A stretch of 64,000 nt of DNA from Tanytarsus gracilentus. Its lineage: Eukaryota > Arthropoda > Insecta > Diptera > Chironomidae. The position numbers were made by a program, and so were the translations under genes. Of this stretch, positions 37,203 to 49,698 are shown in pieces; within the stretch, counting starts at the first letter, position 1; the number at the start of each line of letters is the position of its first letter. Below the pieces are notes generated by a model. The model saw nothing but the letters and a program-made list of their open reading frames with translations. It made no database searches and was not told where the DNA came from. The stretch covers positions 7,119,501 through 7,183,500 of the forward strand of contig JAXRKN010000045.1 of the NCBI GenBank assembly GCA_038502055.1, in the 5' to 3' direction.

Positions 37203-40124
37203 AATTATTGAATTAATCTAAGTTCAAATTCAGCTAATTTTCTTATCAAATGTTTTTATTGTTAAAGTGACCGAGTTGTTCTTTGTACTTTGAGTTTCTT
37301 TACTGCTCAACATGATTCCATTTGAGAATTTCAATTTTTTCTCACTTTATATTGAAAAGAAAACTTTTTTCACTTTACAACCTTTGAGCTTATCGACGAC
37401 ATCGGGAAAAGTTACTCGAGATTGTTAGGGAGGAAAATTTTCTTTTATGCTTGTCTTGTCAATAAACATCAGCAACTTCAAGTTGAAAGAATGCCCATGA
37501 ATTCTCTAAGAAAAAAACTTTTTTTAACTTAATTAAATTTTACATCAAACGAATTGGAAGAATGAATTGAAAATATTTTATTGTCGGACAGATGGGAGAA
37601 AAGCTCTCGCTTCGATGAGTTTGCAAATTTCTCTTCTATCGATTTTGTGTTGAGTGAATCTTCTCGGAATTTTCATTTTCAACATTTTCGGATCGAATTC
37701 AACTTTAAGTTTTTTTTGTGAAGGGTTGTCGACTTGTTAAAGTCTGTGAGAGGAATTCATTCGAATAATTTTAATCGGATTGACCGAATTTTAATTAAAA
37801 TTGGCTAATTTTTATTGGTATGGAAAATATTTGAGTTAAAATCAATATTTTTACCCTGGTGGCAAGTATTTTTTTTAAATTTATTTTAAATTTTTATTAT
37901 TTTTGCTAAGATAGAAAACAATTTTTAAATTTCTATGTTTGTTGTTTCAATAAAAAAACTTTCCATTTCCACCCCTTTAAAAATATCAATTTCTAAAATT
38001 ATATTTCTATTTTCCTATCATCCTCTCATCATCTCAGACACTCTGCCGCCTCGGTTGTTGAATAAACAAGAGAGAAGAAATATTTTTTAAACATTCTCAA
38101 TCCTTTCGCAATAAATCCCAAGATGATATAAGATCTTTATGTTGTCCTTTTCTTGACGTGTTCTTTCCTATATAAATAAAGGTTTTTTTCTGTATAAATG
38201 TAATAAAAATCATTCACATTTTCCTTCTTGCGGCTATTTTCTGAAACCATCTTTCGACTCATTTCCGAGAAGATACAATAAAATCAGTGTTGTGATGTTC
38301 AGTTAGAAAAATATGGTCGAACGTACTCGTTTGAGTAGCCCAAGGAGTTTACAAACAGATCGAAATGTAAACAGAGCCGAAAAAATGCTGCATGAAAGGA
38401 AAATTGAAATATTTTTCTGGGAAAACATTTATTGCCGTTCATGAAAAAATATTTGATAAGATTGAACAAAAGTGACGTGACTTAATTTTTAAATTGTTGC
38501 CCTAGTGGCACAAATAAATTTTTGTCGCCATCTTTTGGATTTTTGTTGAATTATTTTTATACACTCAGTTAATTCAGCAATGTCGATCCTTAATTAATAA
38601 TTTTTCTAATTTTTGTGACATCCACAAATTTTTACCCCACATCTATCATTTTCCCCCGACTTTTATCATTTGGATTCAAATAATGAAGCAGCCCATAAAT
38701 GCCGAAACAACATAAACAAGCGAAAGTAGGGGAAAGAGACGCTAAATGAGGGAAGATTACTTCGGTAGTTGTATAAGCTTTTGTAATTAAATGAAATGAT
38801 GTTAATTAATCATGATGATCTCAGTCAAAATCCTTTTCCTGTCTCTGTATCTAACGATGCTATTTTATGCTCACTCTCGCATCCAATCTTCGACTATGTA
38901 TTGCTGACAATCAAATGAAATTGTTATGTGTGCTTATCAGCTCTCCTCCAAAAAACCTTCTGTGTGTTCATGAGCGAACACGAGAACTTGGTGAATAACA
39001 ATGAGGGATTATAATTAGATATGATGGAGTGAATGTAAATTTTGATGAAATTTGATTTTAATTCCACAACTTACTTCGGAAAAATATGAAAATGCTGCAG
39101 AATTAAATAGTAATTAGTGAGATAAAATTTGAGAGCTTGTTAGAACATGAAGTGAGATTTAAGTTGAATTCGTTGCGAACGATACGAATGTTGGAGCTTA
39201 AATTTGTAAGAGAAAGTTTTTATGTTTGAAGCAGTTAAAATGTGATCAAAATAAAATTTAAAAGTGATGAGTTACCCACCCCTGAAAATTTTTATGACTT
39301 GACAACCGTCGCACAGTTTTAATTCACATTAAAATAAATAATTTATTTACTTTTTTTGATCATTTAATTTCATTAATGCACTCGTCAAAAATTAAGGGAC
39401 ATTAATACAAATTACATCGAAGCATTTTTCACTCACATGGATTTGGCTTAAGGTTATTATTCACCGTATTTTCTTATCATCGTTGAGCAACTATTTGTCT
39501 TTGTCAAACAGAGACTCAACGCTTATGTGTACGCGATAAGACAAATGTGTGCTTTGTGGGAGGGGATGAACATAAAGTTTTCGATGTGCTTCAGGATCAT
39601 CTTAAAGCTTTGTTTATGACCGATGTGTTTTAAAGGAATAATTAGTTAAATTTTATTGAAAATTAAACAACCTTTAAAAATGTCTTTATTAAATTTTCCA
39701 TCCCTTGTAAAAAAAATTTTGTATTTTTTTCTTTGACCTAATTTCATAATAAAATCCAAACAACAAGGGGTGGTTACGACCCATCCATCAACTTCCATAA
39801 TTTATAAAATTTAACCCTTATAATCTCTAAGCCTCACAAATCTCTTCCACCCTCATACTTTCAATCTTCTAATTTAATCTCATGGATACATTAAATTCAT
39901 AAAACAGGCCCATAAACAGCATTTAAACGATTGCATAAAAACTTTTCGAGTCGAGCTCAATGACCTTCTCACTAAAATCTTCATATTTATTCAAATTGCC
40001 AAACATGATATTATCATTGGAAGAATGAGAAGAGAGAAAGTCGAGTCATCAATTCCATAAGGAGATGTCCTACTTACAGTTACAGAATAAGGCGAGTAAG
40101 CGGATATAAAGTGAGGGTAGTTAG

Positions 40125-40218
40125 CCAAGGGGTGAAAATTTTAATTTAAAAAATATTTTTATTTTTTTTAATAAAGCAATTTTTAAAATAAATTTAAATA
40201 AAATCTCACATTCCTTGC
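40125..40218. mobile_element. Short AT-rich inverted-repeat element, family 1
   Basis: Left CCAAGGGGTGAAAATTTTAA; the right end, reverse-complemented, reads GCAAGGAATGTGAGATTTTA. The interior is A/T. Confidence 0.4.
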
Positions 40219-42252
40219 ATAGATATTCATGGGAGGACGACGATGACACAGTGGTCATAAAACAAGACGAAGAAAAAACATTTTTCTCTTTTTTATGATT
40301 TTCTCGAATAGTAATCTGCGACATACTTACGACACATTTATATTTTATCATATGCTAGCTGATTTATATATATTTTAAGGGATGAGAAAAACGGAATCTC
40401 AAAGTTGATGCGATAAAAGCTTTTTAAGGCACGCTTGAGTGCTTCCTTTATTTCCCATAATCGTACTTCATGAAATTTTCACATACACACATTCAACTTC
40501 CTTCCTGTGCAAATGCTTTCACATCATTTACTTGCTTTATGAATAAACAAAAGTGTCACCATCCGAAAAGTCGCCGCTCCGCACATTATAAATGGATATA
40601 ATTGCAGAAGATTACTTAAGCAATAAAAAAGCAAATGACGGCACAAGGTCATAAAATTTATTACGCAAGATTTTCATCTCGATTACACGAGGCTTAAATT
40701 GAGAGCTCAACTGAGGGGTGAATTAAATACTTAAAAATATTCAAAATATATCCTATCAATTTTAACAAAAGCTTTTATGTATGAAATGGACAAGGATAGA
40801 GACTAAATGATGATTTATGCGAGAAACTAGCATCTCCAAATTTTTACGTTCAAGTATAAAAAAGTCCTCAAAAAATCAATTTTTAAGCAATATTTTTGCG
40901 ATGTGGCACAATTTATGATTATTTTCTGCGAGGCATCTCAGTATATCACCTCATGTCACCACCTCATAACCTACCACACACACACACACACATTCATCAT
41001 AAATTCTATCATGTCAAAAATGTCACATTTACAACAAATTGTTTTGAAGATCTGGAATATAAATCCTACAACCCCTCCGAGAGCATTCACTTCGCTTTCA
41101 ATTAGCGTTGTTTTATATAAACAATAATTCGCGAAACAAAAAAAAGGCACAAAAGAATTCTGTTAAGCCATCAGAAACATTACAGCGTAAGAGAAAATTT
41201 ATGATGCCTATAAAGTGAAGCATGTGGCTGTGCTAGAAGCTATAAAAGTATTCACTACGATGTAAGTCATGAGGGACACTGTCATAGACCAGGAAAAGTT
41301 ATAAATTTAAAAATTGAATGCAGAAAAATTTAAGTTTATTTTTTGAGAAAATAAATCCACCAAGAATCTTTATCGCAAGCATGTTCATAACATTCAATAT
41401 TAAATTTGTGAGGTTGTCACTTTCAGCTATAGCTGATGATGATAAAATCACTGCAAAACAATTCAATATTTCATCCACCATGCAATTTTCGGATATAAAG
41501 TCTAGAGCTAATAGTCTGTGACCTTTGCTTCATTGATTTTTATCCCGCTTTTGGCATACATGCAACCATGAACATATGCTACAATGTTAAATTTCTCTTT
41601 GTATATGTTTGTGTGACTAAATAGCCAGACAACGACCACCAGACTTTTTTGCTCGCTATTTTGAGCTTTACAAATGTGCTGAAAGCGTCTGATGATGAAA
41701 GTATGATAAGAAATGTGGAACGTGGTGATGAAAGCAATCATGATGGGCGACGACTTGTGGAGTTCTAAGAATTTTTGAATTTTTCTGGTTATTTTCGCTC
41801 ATGTTTTCATTAAATTTTGCCATAAATCAACATCAAGTCACTTTATCCCAGTTCCAACTAAAAAATGAGTTTTATCCACCATCAAATAAAGAAAGAATTA
41901 TCGTTGCCAATTTACCCGTGTTGTAAAATTAACCTTTTATCCCATCCGCTTAACCTTTCGATATGGATTTTGTAGGCAATACGAAAAAAAAGCTCATTCA
42001 CCCTCATACTCTTAATGAATAATCATTATTTTTACTGTGTCGATCGGAGGGAAGAGATACTCACAGGAGAAGAAGCAAAAGGTGAACTTGAGGTTCATCA
42101 CAGATGGAAAAATATGGAATGTGAAAATGAGAAAAATGAAAAACGAGGGGTGAATGGAGGAAATCTGCCAAGGAATCCTCAAAAGTATCTCTAATCTCAA
42201 TTCTAATCAAGATTATGGTTTGATGGAGGCTTGAGAAGAAACCTGAGAATTA

Positions 42253-42346
42253 TTCAGGGGGCAGAAAATTAATTAAATTTCTCACAACAAGAAAAATTTA
42301 TTTAAAGTAAGTTTTTTAAAAAAATTACTTAGTTTCCACCCCTTGA
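42253..42346. mobile_element. Short AT-rich inverted-repeat element, family 1
   Basis: Left TTCAGGGGGCAGAAAATTAA; the right end, reverse-complemented, reads TCAAGGGGTGGAAACTAAGT. The right end is a near-consensus family 1 terminus. Confidence 0.4.
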
Positions 42347-43145
42347 TCACAGTACAAAAAGGCACACGCAGAGGGGTGGATAAGAAAAATGAACAAAAAG
42401 GATTTAAAAGTTAAGTCATTTGCAAAGAAAGTAAGAAATTTTTACACTCTCTTTGGAATGGTGGTTTTACCCTCAGTAGAGGCTCAAAAAAATATTTTTC
42501 ATAATGTTTTTTACTTTCTTTACACAGAAAAGTAAAACTTTTATATCTCTTGCTTAAGCTCTTCGTATAGAAAAATGAATTATGTTCATAATTGAGTAAA
42601 CACATTCAAAATTCAGTTAAACGGATAAAGTTTGTTTTAAAAAATTATGATATGAGTTAACCTCGTTTAAATGGAGCAAATACTTTGGGAGAGATGTGAA
42701 ATTATCTTCTCTGGGGATGGAAAACCTTTTCGATGTAAGAATAAATTTTTAATTAGTTTAAAGTTTAATTTAAGGAAAAGTTTTAATTAAAGATAATTTA
42801 ATAATTTTTAGATAACTTTTAAAAAATTAAATTAGATTTATTACGAAATTATGGACTTACACTCTAATTTTTTTAAGAAAAATATTTTGAAAGTTTTCCT
42901 CTCTGTAAAAAGGATCAAATTAATATCTTTGCGGTTTTTAAGCTTAATTTCCAGTTTTTAGTGGTTGAAAATTCTCATTTGTTCATCCTCGTTTAAGAAA
43001 ATCCCTTTTCACCTTATTGCTCTCTGTTTCTCTTTCTCACAACTTCCTTTTAATTTATCCTCAACACAAATCTCTCTAACCACAAAGCTACTCATGAAAA
43101 TCAAAATGTCTTAAATTTCGCGGTAGATCTACATTAAAAATTAAT

Positions 43146-43343
43146 TGATTGATTGATTGATTGATTGCTGATGGGTAGCGACACAGAACTTAATCAGGAT
43201 AGACGCAAACCATGCAGAACTCTTAAGATTGCTCTTAAGAATAGAGTATAAATACCCCTTTTTTCCCCCTCAACAATGGACGTCCCCTCAGGAATCGTCC
43301 ACCTCGGGAGCTGCAACACACGTCTTGAAAAAGACGCACTAGT
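43146..43343 (-). mobile_element. 5'-truncated retroelement or SINE, 198 bp, (CAAT)n tail
   Basis: A perfect 25-bp direct repeat at 43121-43145 and 43344-43368 flanks a more GC-rich insert. The insert's plus-strand left edge is (TTGA)n, so on the minus strand it ends in a (CAAT)n tail. Long target duplications and a short-repeat tail are signatures of target-primed reverse transcription by a non-LTR element. The 64-codon minus-strand ORF at 43194-43388 crosses the target duplication, so its start is not native. The upstream part inside the insert might be the end of a reverse-transcriptase ORF, but no motif is visible. Confidence 0.75.
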
Positions 43344-43368
43344 CGGTAGATCTACATTAAAAATTAAT

Positions 43369-43804
43369 AAATAAAAAATGTTAGGCAAGAACGGACTGCC
43401 AGGAAATCCTTTCTCTCTCGCTTTTTTAAACGTTCTTTCGAGAAATATAACAAAAAGGGTTTAAAAATTTATGTGTACACACGCCATAGCTGATGATATT
43501 TTATTAAGGTTAAGAGTTCTTTTGCTTCGGTGCACTTTTAAAGCTTTTATTCACCTTTTCATTGCTGGATATGTGAGGGAAATTAATGATGATTACCAAG
43601 AGTCACTCACATATAAGCTATTAGAAGGGAATTTGTAAATGTCTAAAGCGTGTTAGATTCCATTTACATTTCAATATGTAAGCTGGTCAAGGAGTGGACA
43701 CTCGAAATAAATTAAATAAATTTTATTTTTATTTAATTTAATTTTTAATAAATTTTAAATTATTTTCATAATAAGTAAATCTTCAACAATGTGTCATTAA
43801 CGCC
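43369..43804 (+). other. Intron sequence between two retro-insertions
   Basis: AT-rich with a single family 1 end (TCAAGGAGTGGACACTCG at 43687). No gene was seen. Confidence 0.4.
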
Positions 43805-43830
43805 ATGCAAAAACTCATCAGAAAATTTCT

Positions 43831-45024
43831 GGTTTTTTCATCCGGACAGTAAACCGAACACCATCGCGATTTTTAACCTCGTCAAATAAATATTAATTTA
43901 CCCTGTTTAAAGTGTTTTTATCATCCTTAATATATTTTAAATGTGTTCCTAAGTGTGTCATCATCATCGAATTCATCGAGTTTCATCGATTAATTACGTA
44001 AGGAAGTGGAAATGAGTGAAATTATTTTATTGTGAAATCAAATTCTTAGAATTTCACTCCATATTTTTTTTCTCTCGCTCATTCTCACTTCGGAGAGTAA
44101 CTCTCTCCAAATATTTTCTTCATGGGTATCAATGATGGAATTTATTTATTTATTTATTTTAATTGAATTTTTTTATTTAAATCCTTGATTTCTGATTTAC
44201 GGGGAAGTCGAGCGGGATGGTTGAGCATGCCATTGGAAGTGACTTCAGTGTGATGAAGTGCTGTATGAGGTGTAATTTTGTCAGTTTAGCTGATAAATTG
44301 ATTTAACTTTGGTAGAATTTTATTTTTTGGGAAACTAAGGGGGTGCGATATAAACAAAGGGAAATTTAACTAAGAAAAGGGGTTGAGTGGTGAATTAGGT
44401 GAATTATGAGTGGTGAATTTCAAAATAAAAGTGTCAGTAAGAGAATTGTAATTTTTGTTGCAAGTATTTTGATAGGAATTAAGGGGTTTGCACACTTCGT
44501 TCTCGAGGGCGGGTCTTTGTTTGTGAACGTTTCCAACTGTATACACTAGTCTCAGTTGAGGAAGGTAGTGGTGGAATCACGGCTTTTCTCTAAGTGATTT
44601 GAAATATATTGTTGATTTGGTTTTGATTAGTTGGAAACTGTAATATCTGTTCAGTTAACAAGACTGTTCTTAACCGTAGTTTCGCTAGAAATTACAAACA
44701 AAAATCATTCGAAAACAAAAACCTACAAGTTACAAAAAAAAACACTAACATTGCCGTAAAGGTATTTTAAAATTCCCTATTAACCAACGCTGATGGTAGA
44801 GGGTGGTTGGCCCGACATCAGTTCTCACTAACGATTATCTAATTGTATTTTTCGGAAGGGTTTGTTCGTAACCTGTGGCTTGTATCGACTGTAGATACTT
44901 GCCTAAGTAGCCCGCTATACCCTGCTTTTCCGAGGAATCGGGGGTCAATCATGTGTGGTTGCGTTGGACGTCTCTCCTACTTCGGTAGTGGCCACCTAAT
45001 CGTCATCTAATCTAATCTAATCTA
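43831..45024 (+). mobile_element. Non-LTR retrotransposon 3' fragment with (TCTAA)n tail, 1.19 kb insertion
   Basis: A perfect 26-bp direct repeat at 43805-43830 and 45025-45050 brackets the insert. Its plus-strand 3' end is (TCTAA)n at 45006-45024. The last ~560 bp (from about 44463) are GC-rich and unlike the host DNA, as expected for a retrotransposon 3' UTR. The first ~630 bp have ordinary AT-rich composition, so the insert is either one element with a mixed 3' UTR or a chimera. No ORF of a reverse transcriptase is present. The identical target duplications indicate a recent event. Confidence 0.7.
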
Positions 45025-45050
45025 ATGCAAAAACTCATCAGAAAATTTCT

Positions 45051-45952
45051 TCCATCACGCATAAAAAAATATCACAAACTCGATTTGTTTCACTTTTAAT
45101 TTATTTTTTCTTCGCCTCTTTATGAAATAATTTTTTTAATAATCCTTTTTAAGCGTATAAATTTTCCAAACAACTGGTGCATGAAGAACGATATTATCGT
45201 CACATACACCGGTCGACGAACGCTGACGCCAACACAAAACATTATCATCGCCGTCGTTTGAAATTTAAATATAAAGAATATAATGCCGTGTGACGATGGC
45301 ACAAGTTCAATGAATTTTTAATGCTTTGAGAGGGTTAAAATGCAAAATCGAGAAAAAAATTGAAAGTTTATAATAAAAAATCTCAGAAATGTGCCACCAG
45401 GGTAAAATCAAAACTTTTCTCAATAAAGTTCAACTTCCACACAAAAAAGTTTCTTTCTGGAAAAAAAATCATTCGTTAATAAAATTGCCATCATCTGCCG
45501 GAAAAGCACTACTGCCCCAATTTTATCGCATAGAGTGAAATTCTTTACTTCGAAAATTTGAGGAAATTCTCTCTCATCATTTTTGATGTCAACTGAACAT
45601 TCTACATATTGCACAGTATGTGCTGTCATCGATTCTGATTCGTTGCTTACTTTTGTACACAAACAACAGAATTTTAATGATTTTGAATGTTCGCTGGAGG
45701 ACATACATGGATATCGTTTCGGGTTTTTCATGCAAATTGAAGATGAATGTTTTCAGAATTAATTAGTTGAAGCTTTATTTCTTTGTCTGATGTACAAGAT
45801 ATGACTGTTTGGCGTGTGTGCATGTGAACGTTGAAAAGAGTTTGTGGCGAATGAAAGAAAAATGCATGAATTTAATATGGAAATCGGAATTGAAAGGGTT
45901 GAAAACTTGAAATTTGAATGGTTAAAATTTGAAAATAAAAATTTTTAAATAG
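45051..45952 (+). other. Receptor intron sequence without recognised genes
   Basis: AT-rich. A single family 2 end (TGTGCCACCAGGGTAAAAT) lies at 45393. A 103-codon minus-strand ORF (45420-45731) has cysteines and no known motif; it lacks a signal peptide and splice context and is not called. Confidence 0.4.
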
Positions 45953-46508
45953 TTCTTTTTTTCCTTATGTATTTTTTTTTTAATGTTTAGATTTGTTTTT
46001 TTTTTAGATTTTTTTTTTAATTTTTTATTTTTTCCGTGTTGTCCTGTTCGCTTTTTTGTTTTTTTTTTTTGTTTTTTTTTTAATGTGTTGTTTTGGTAGT
46101 AGTTGTGTGGTGTTGTTTGAATTTGTATTTTTTTTGTTTTTTATTTTTGGTATTTTATTTTTTTAATTTATGTATGTTTTAATATTGCTAAAACAAATTT
46201 CTTAGTTTTTTATAGTTTATTCGTTTTGTTTCTTGTTAGATCATTTCTGTTACGTGTGTTTTTTGGTTTTCTTTCTTTGTCGGTGTGCTGTCTATGTTTT
46301 TTTGATTGTTTTGGTTTTTGGATTTGGTTCTAGATTTCTCTTTTTTATTTTTTGTTGTTTTTTTTTTTTTTTTTTTTATTATTATTATTTTTTTTTATTT
46401 TTTATTTTTTCTCAGTTTTGTTCTGTTTATGAATGGTTTGTTTTTGTTTCTTGGGGGTTTTTTACTGCCTGGTTTGTTTTTTTTTTGATAGTTTTTTGGG
46501 CGGGGGGG
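45953..46508 (+). repeat. T/G-rich low-complexity block with extreme strand asymmetry
   Basis: The plus strand consists almost entirely of T and G, with repeated runs of 8-15 T and very few C or A, ending in GGGCGGGGGGGACC. The apparent 108-aa ORF is only F/V/L/Y/C homopolymer-like sequence. It could be a genuine low-complexity tract or a poor-quality consensus region. Confidence 0.7.
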
Positions 46509-48880
46509 ACCGTCGTTATCCGATTTATAAATTTACCAAATAAATTTTTTAATTTTTAAAAAAATTTAAGTTTGAAAATTTTTATTCACACCCCTTGATC
46601 TAACATAAGCCAAAAAAATCTCAAACACAATTGCAATTGCTTGTTAGAATGCACACAAATTGTACGACAGAATGTCAGCAGCAATTCGTTGGAAGCAAAC
46701 ATGCTGGAAGTGAAATTAAAACTTCATGAAAAATTTAGTTTCTAATTTGATCAAAAAATTTTTGCTAAAATGTATTTGTGAACATTTGGATAAACTTTTG
46801 ATTAAAAAGTTGAAAATTCAGTTGTCAGCTGTTAGAATAAAATTTAAAAACTCCATTAATGGACACCAAGAAAAATTAGTTTACTCAATGAATTAAGCTC
46901 AAATTTTTTAGATAAATTTTTATTCAAACCTAAAGTCTTGAGCTTAAATTTTGTAATGTTTAACACTTTTAAATTTTTATGTGTCCATGAGTGGTTAAAA
47001 TATTTTGAAAAATATTTAAAATTGTATTCTTTTTCATTCCAGGTAAGTTATCGATGATTAAAGCTTCGTTATATATTTCAATTTTTCATTTATTTTGGTG
47101 AGTGATCAAAATTATTATAAGTCAGCATAAACACCGTTAAAAATATAAAAAACATTTAAATTTTTTAGCTGATGATTTTCAATTTATTTTTGTAATAAAT
47201 TTTATAGCCTTCAATAAATCATTTTCCCCTCAAATTTCCTAGAAATTCCAACAACAACAACGATTATCGCCATAACTTTTCACAAACATTTTTCTTTCAC
47301 TTATTATTATTTTTTCCTTCACTGTTTGCTTTCGTCAGCATTATTTACATTCATACTCCTCGGGAGAGCTGTCAAAGAATGCCCATGACAGCCATTTTCA
47401 TTATTAGACATTTTACATTTGTGAGCATACTCTTTGGTATCATAAACATCAATCGAATGATGATTGTCGAGAAAAAAAGGGACAGTGGAATCAGCATTAT
47501 AATGATGACGATGAAGAATTAATGAGAAGAGGAAAAGTGAAAGTGGGTGATGAATTTTTTTAGCAGGAAGCTTTTTGTGGGGTTGGTTCGAAAGATGCGT
47601 GACCTAAATTTAAATGTCATTAAATTTTAATTAAAAAATAATTAAATGCGTCAAGAAATTTCTATCAAAATAGCTAATTTAATTTTATTGGATTTTTTCT
47701 ACAATTTATTGCAAAAACATTTAAAATTTCTCACTTCTAATTTACACTCTTAAAATAACCAGGAAAACAGCTCCCAACAACGTAATAATAATAACAATAA
47801 TAATGGACGAAAAACATAAAAAATATTTTATTAGAGTTTCCCTTAAAAAAACATCCCAAGGAATTGCGCGATTCAATTTTATTATGGGAGCAATTTTTGA
47901 TGTTTAATGTTACCATTCAAATGTCCCTTAATGACATGCAGGAATGTTTAGACATCAAATTAAAATTTTTATGTAATTATCTTTGACCATTGGCTGGCCG
48001 TTATTACTGGTGATGTCTAAATTATTAAGAGTGAGATAAAAAATCAATTTAAAAAAGTAAATATTTTTTCACATTCAATAAACATTGAATTCGTATGCAT
48101 GATATAAAAACCCACTCGACACACACTTGTTCTCCGATGACACATAGTTTGACATCAGTGATGTTGATGATACTCTCGTGTGCTCTCTATTTCCCGCTCA
48201 GCTGGGAATGTCATATGGAAATTGTTCGTGTCAGCATCTGAAAGTGAGAAATTATTTTGACGCGTGATTCAACTTGCATGTTTTGATGAGAAATTAACAT
48301 TTTGAATTTAAAAGAATTCGTCAATTTTTAATTCTCAAATTTTTAACAAGAACTTTTCCTTATTTCTGTTCAAAGAACATTGGACAAAAATGTATACGAA
48401 AAGACGAGAATGCACACGGTGAATAAGAACAGTAAATATCCGCGAGGAAAATGTCAACAATGGAGAACCTCAGACGGTTGTTGCTTTTTAACATTTTTTT
48501 GCTTACTTTGTGTATTTTCTGTATGTGTGTGTACAAACTCTGAAAACGAATTTTCAATTCCAATTCGAACTGTTGCAAACAACCGAGATTATTTTTTACT
48601 TTTTATTCGTTCGCTCCCTCGAAGCTCTTCAAACAAGTTTTTTGAATTACAATCCAGCTTGTGTACGTTGGTTGCTGAGTGTGTGGATTATGTTCTACTT
48701 TCACTCTGAGCTCGTGTGTGGCTTTTTGGTGAAAAGTTCGTGAATAACTTAGTTGATTTTCCTGGAAATTTTGTGAGCGACAATAAAAATTGATTTAAGT
48801 TTGTGAATATCGAGAAAGGAAGAAGAAATTAAAGATCTGAAAAAAATTAATGAAAAAAAGAATTTTAGAGCAAATTTATT
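46509..48880 (+). other. Receptor intron sequence, no exon recognised
   Basis: AT-rich, with a single family 1 right end at about 46595 and the candidate recursive splice site at 47041. The 109-codon ORF at 48380-48709 overlaps another frame, contains a hydrophobic stretch by chance composition and has no homology that I recognise. Confidence 0.4.
47025..47048 (+). promoter_or_regulatory. Candidate recursive splice site (ratchet point) in the receptor intron
   Basis: A pyrimidine tract TTCTTTTTCATTCCAG is fused directly to GTAAGT, giving an acceptor followed at once by a consensus donor (AG at 47041-47042, GT at 47043-47044). This zero-length-exon arrangement is known from long insect introns spliced in steps. 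It lies on the receptor strand, 31 kb into the intron. It is a single motif match and could occur by chance. Confidence 0.35.
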
Positions 48881-48965
48881 TAAAAAATGTTTCAAAACCC
48901 ACACGTGGGTGTTGCCGCGTAACCCACTTGTAACAGATCAGTGTTTGAAAATCAAGTGCATAAAA

Positions 48966-49505
48966 AATGAGTTTAAGTCAATCCGGACACTTTGGCTGTC
49001 CGTGGCAGTCCTGTTCGACCATTCCTCAAAAATCGTCTATGTCATTAAATTCCTGGTCCAATTACGAGTTCAACGATACCCATGAAGTCATAGTTCTGAA
49101 AAATGGACATTTTGGCTGTCAGTGGCACTACTGGCCGGCCTTGATTAGCATTTATCAAAAATCATTAATGTCAATAGATTCCTGGTCCAATCACGAGTTC
49201 AACGATACCCATGAAGCCATAGTTCTGAAAAATGGACATTATGGCTGTCCGTGGCACTACTGGCCGTCCATGATGGACATTCATCAAAAATCAACAATGC
49301 CATTCGATTCCTGGTCCAATTACGAGTTCAACGAGATACATGAAGCCATAGTTCTGAAAAATGGACATTTTGGCTGTCCGTGGCACGACCATAGGTCACG
49401 ACTCGAAAAATCATGTATGTCAATCGATTCCTGGTCAAGTTACGAATCAATGCCAATCGATTTCTGGTCCAATCACGAGTTCATCGATACCCATGAAGCC
49501 ATATA
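48966..49505 (-). repeat. Tandem satellite, 129-bp unit, about four copies
   Basis: Units start near 49102, 49231 and 49360, a period of 129 bp. On the minus strand they carry the same landmarks as the 120-bp satellite at 32632 (AACTATGGCTTCATG, GTTGAACTCGT, TGTCCAT), with a 9-bp insertion (GACAGCCAA-like) before AATGTCC that accounts for the longer unit. Because 129 is a multiple of three, one plus-strand frame stays open for 179 codons as a 43-residue repeat. Confidence 0.85.
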
Positions 49506-49669
49506 AGAGAAAATTTGTATGAAAAATGGACGTTATGGCCGTCCATGGCACGACCATAGGTCATGACTCAAAAAATTGTCAGTGCCTGCACATATAGACC
49601 CTAAGAGCTACCATCTGGCGAAAACTAGAAGTCTCTAGCTGGTCCAGGGACCGAGATCTCGCTTGTGCA

Positions 49670-49698
49670 GACGGACGGACGGACGGACGGACGGACGG
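49670..49698 (+). repeat. (ACGG)n microsatellite in element 2
   Basis: About seven ACGG units. A matching tract at 50864-50888 lies at the same place in element 3. Confidence 0.9.

Larger units (their letters stand above)
37203..43120 (+). other. Receptor intron sequence without recognised genes
   Basis: AT-rich. It contains family 1 elements at 40125 and 42253 and single family 1 or family 2 ends near 37856, 37970, 38500 and 39700. There is a (CA)9 microsatellite at 40975-40992. No exon or RNA gene is supportable. Confidence 0.45.

Noticed and set aside
46233..46559. 108-codon hydrophobic ORF resembling a membrane protein
   Set aside because: It is the translation of a T/G-rich low-complexity tract; it is nearly all F, V, L, Y and W codons made of T and G.
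48380..48709. 109-codon ORF with a cysteine-rich hydrophobic centre
   Set aside because: Overlaps another plus-strand frame of similar length, includes a GT-repeat-derived VCVCT stretch, and matches nothing known.
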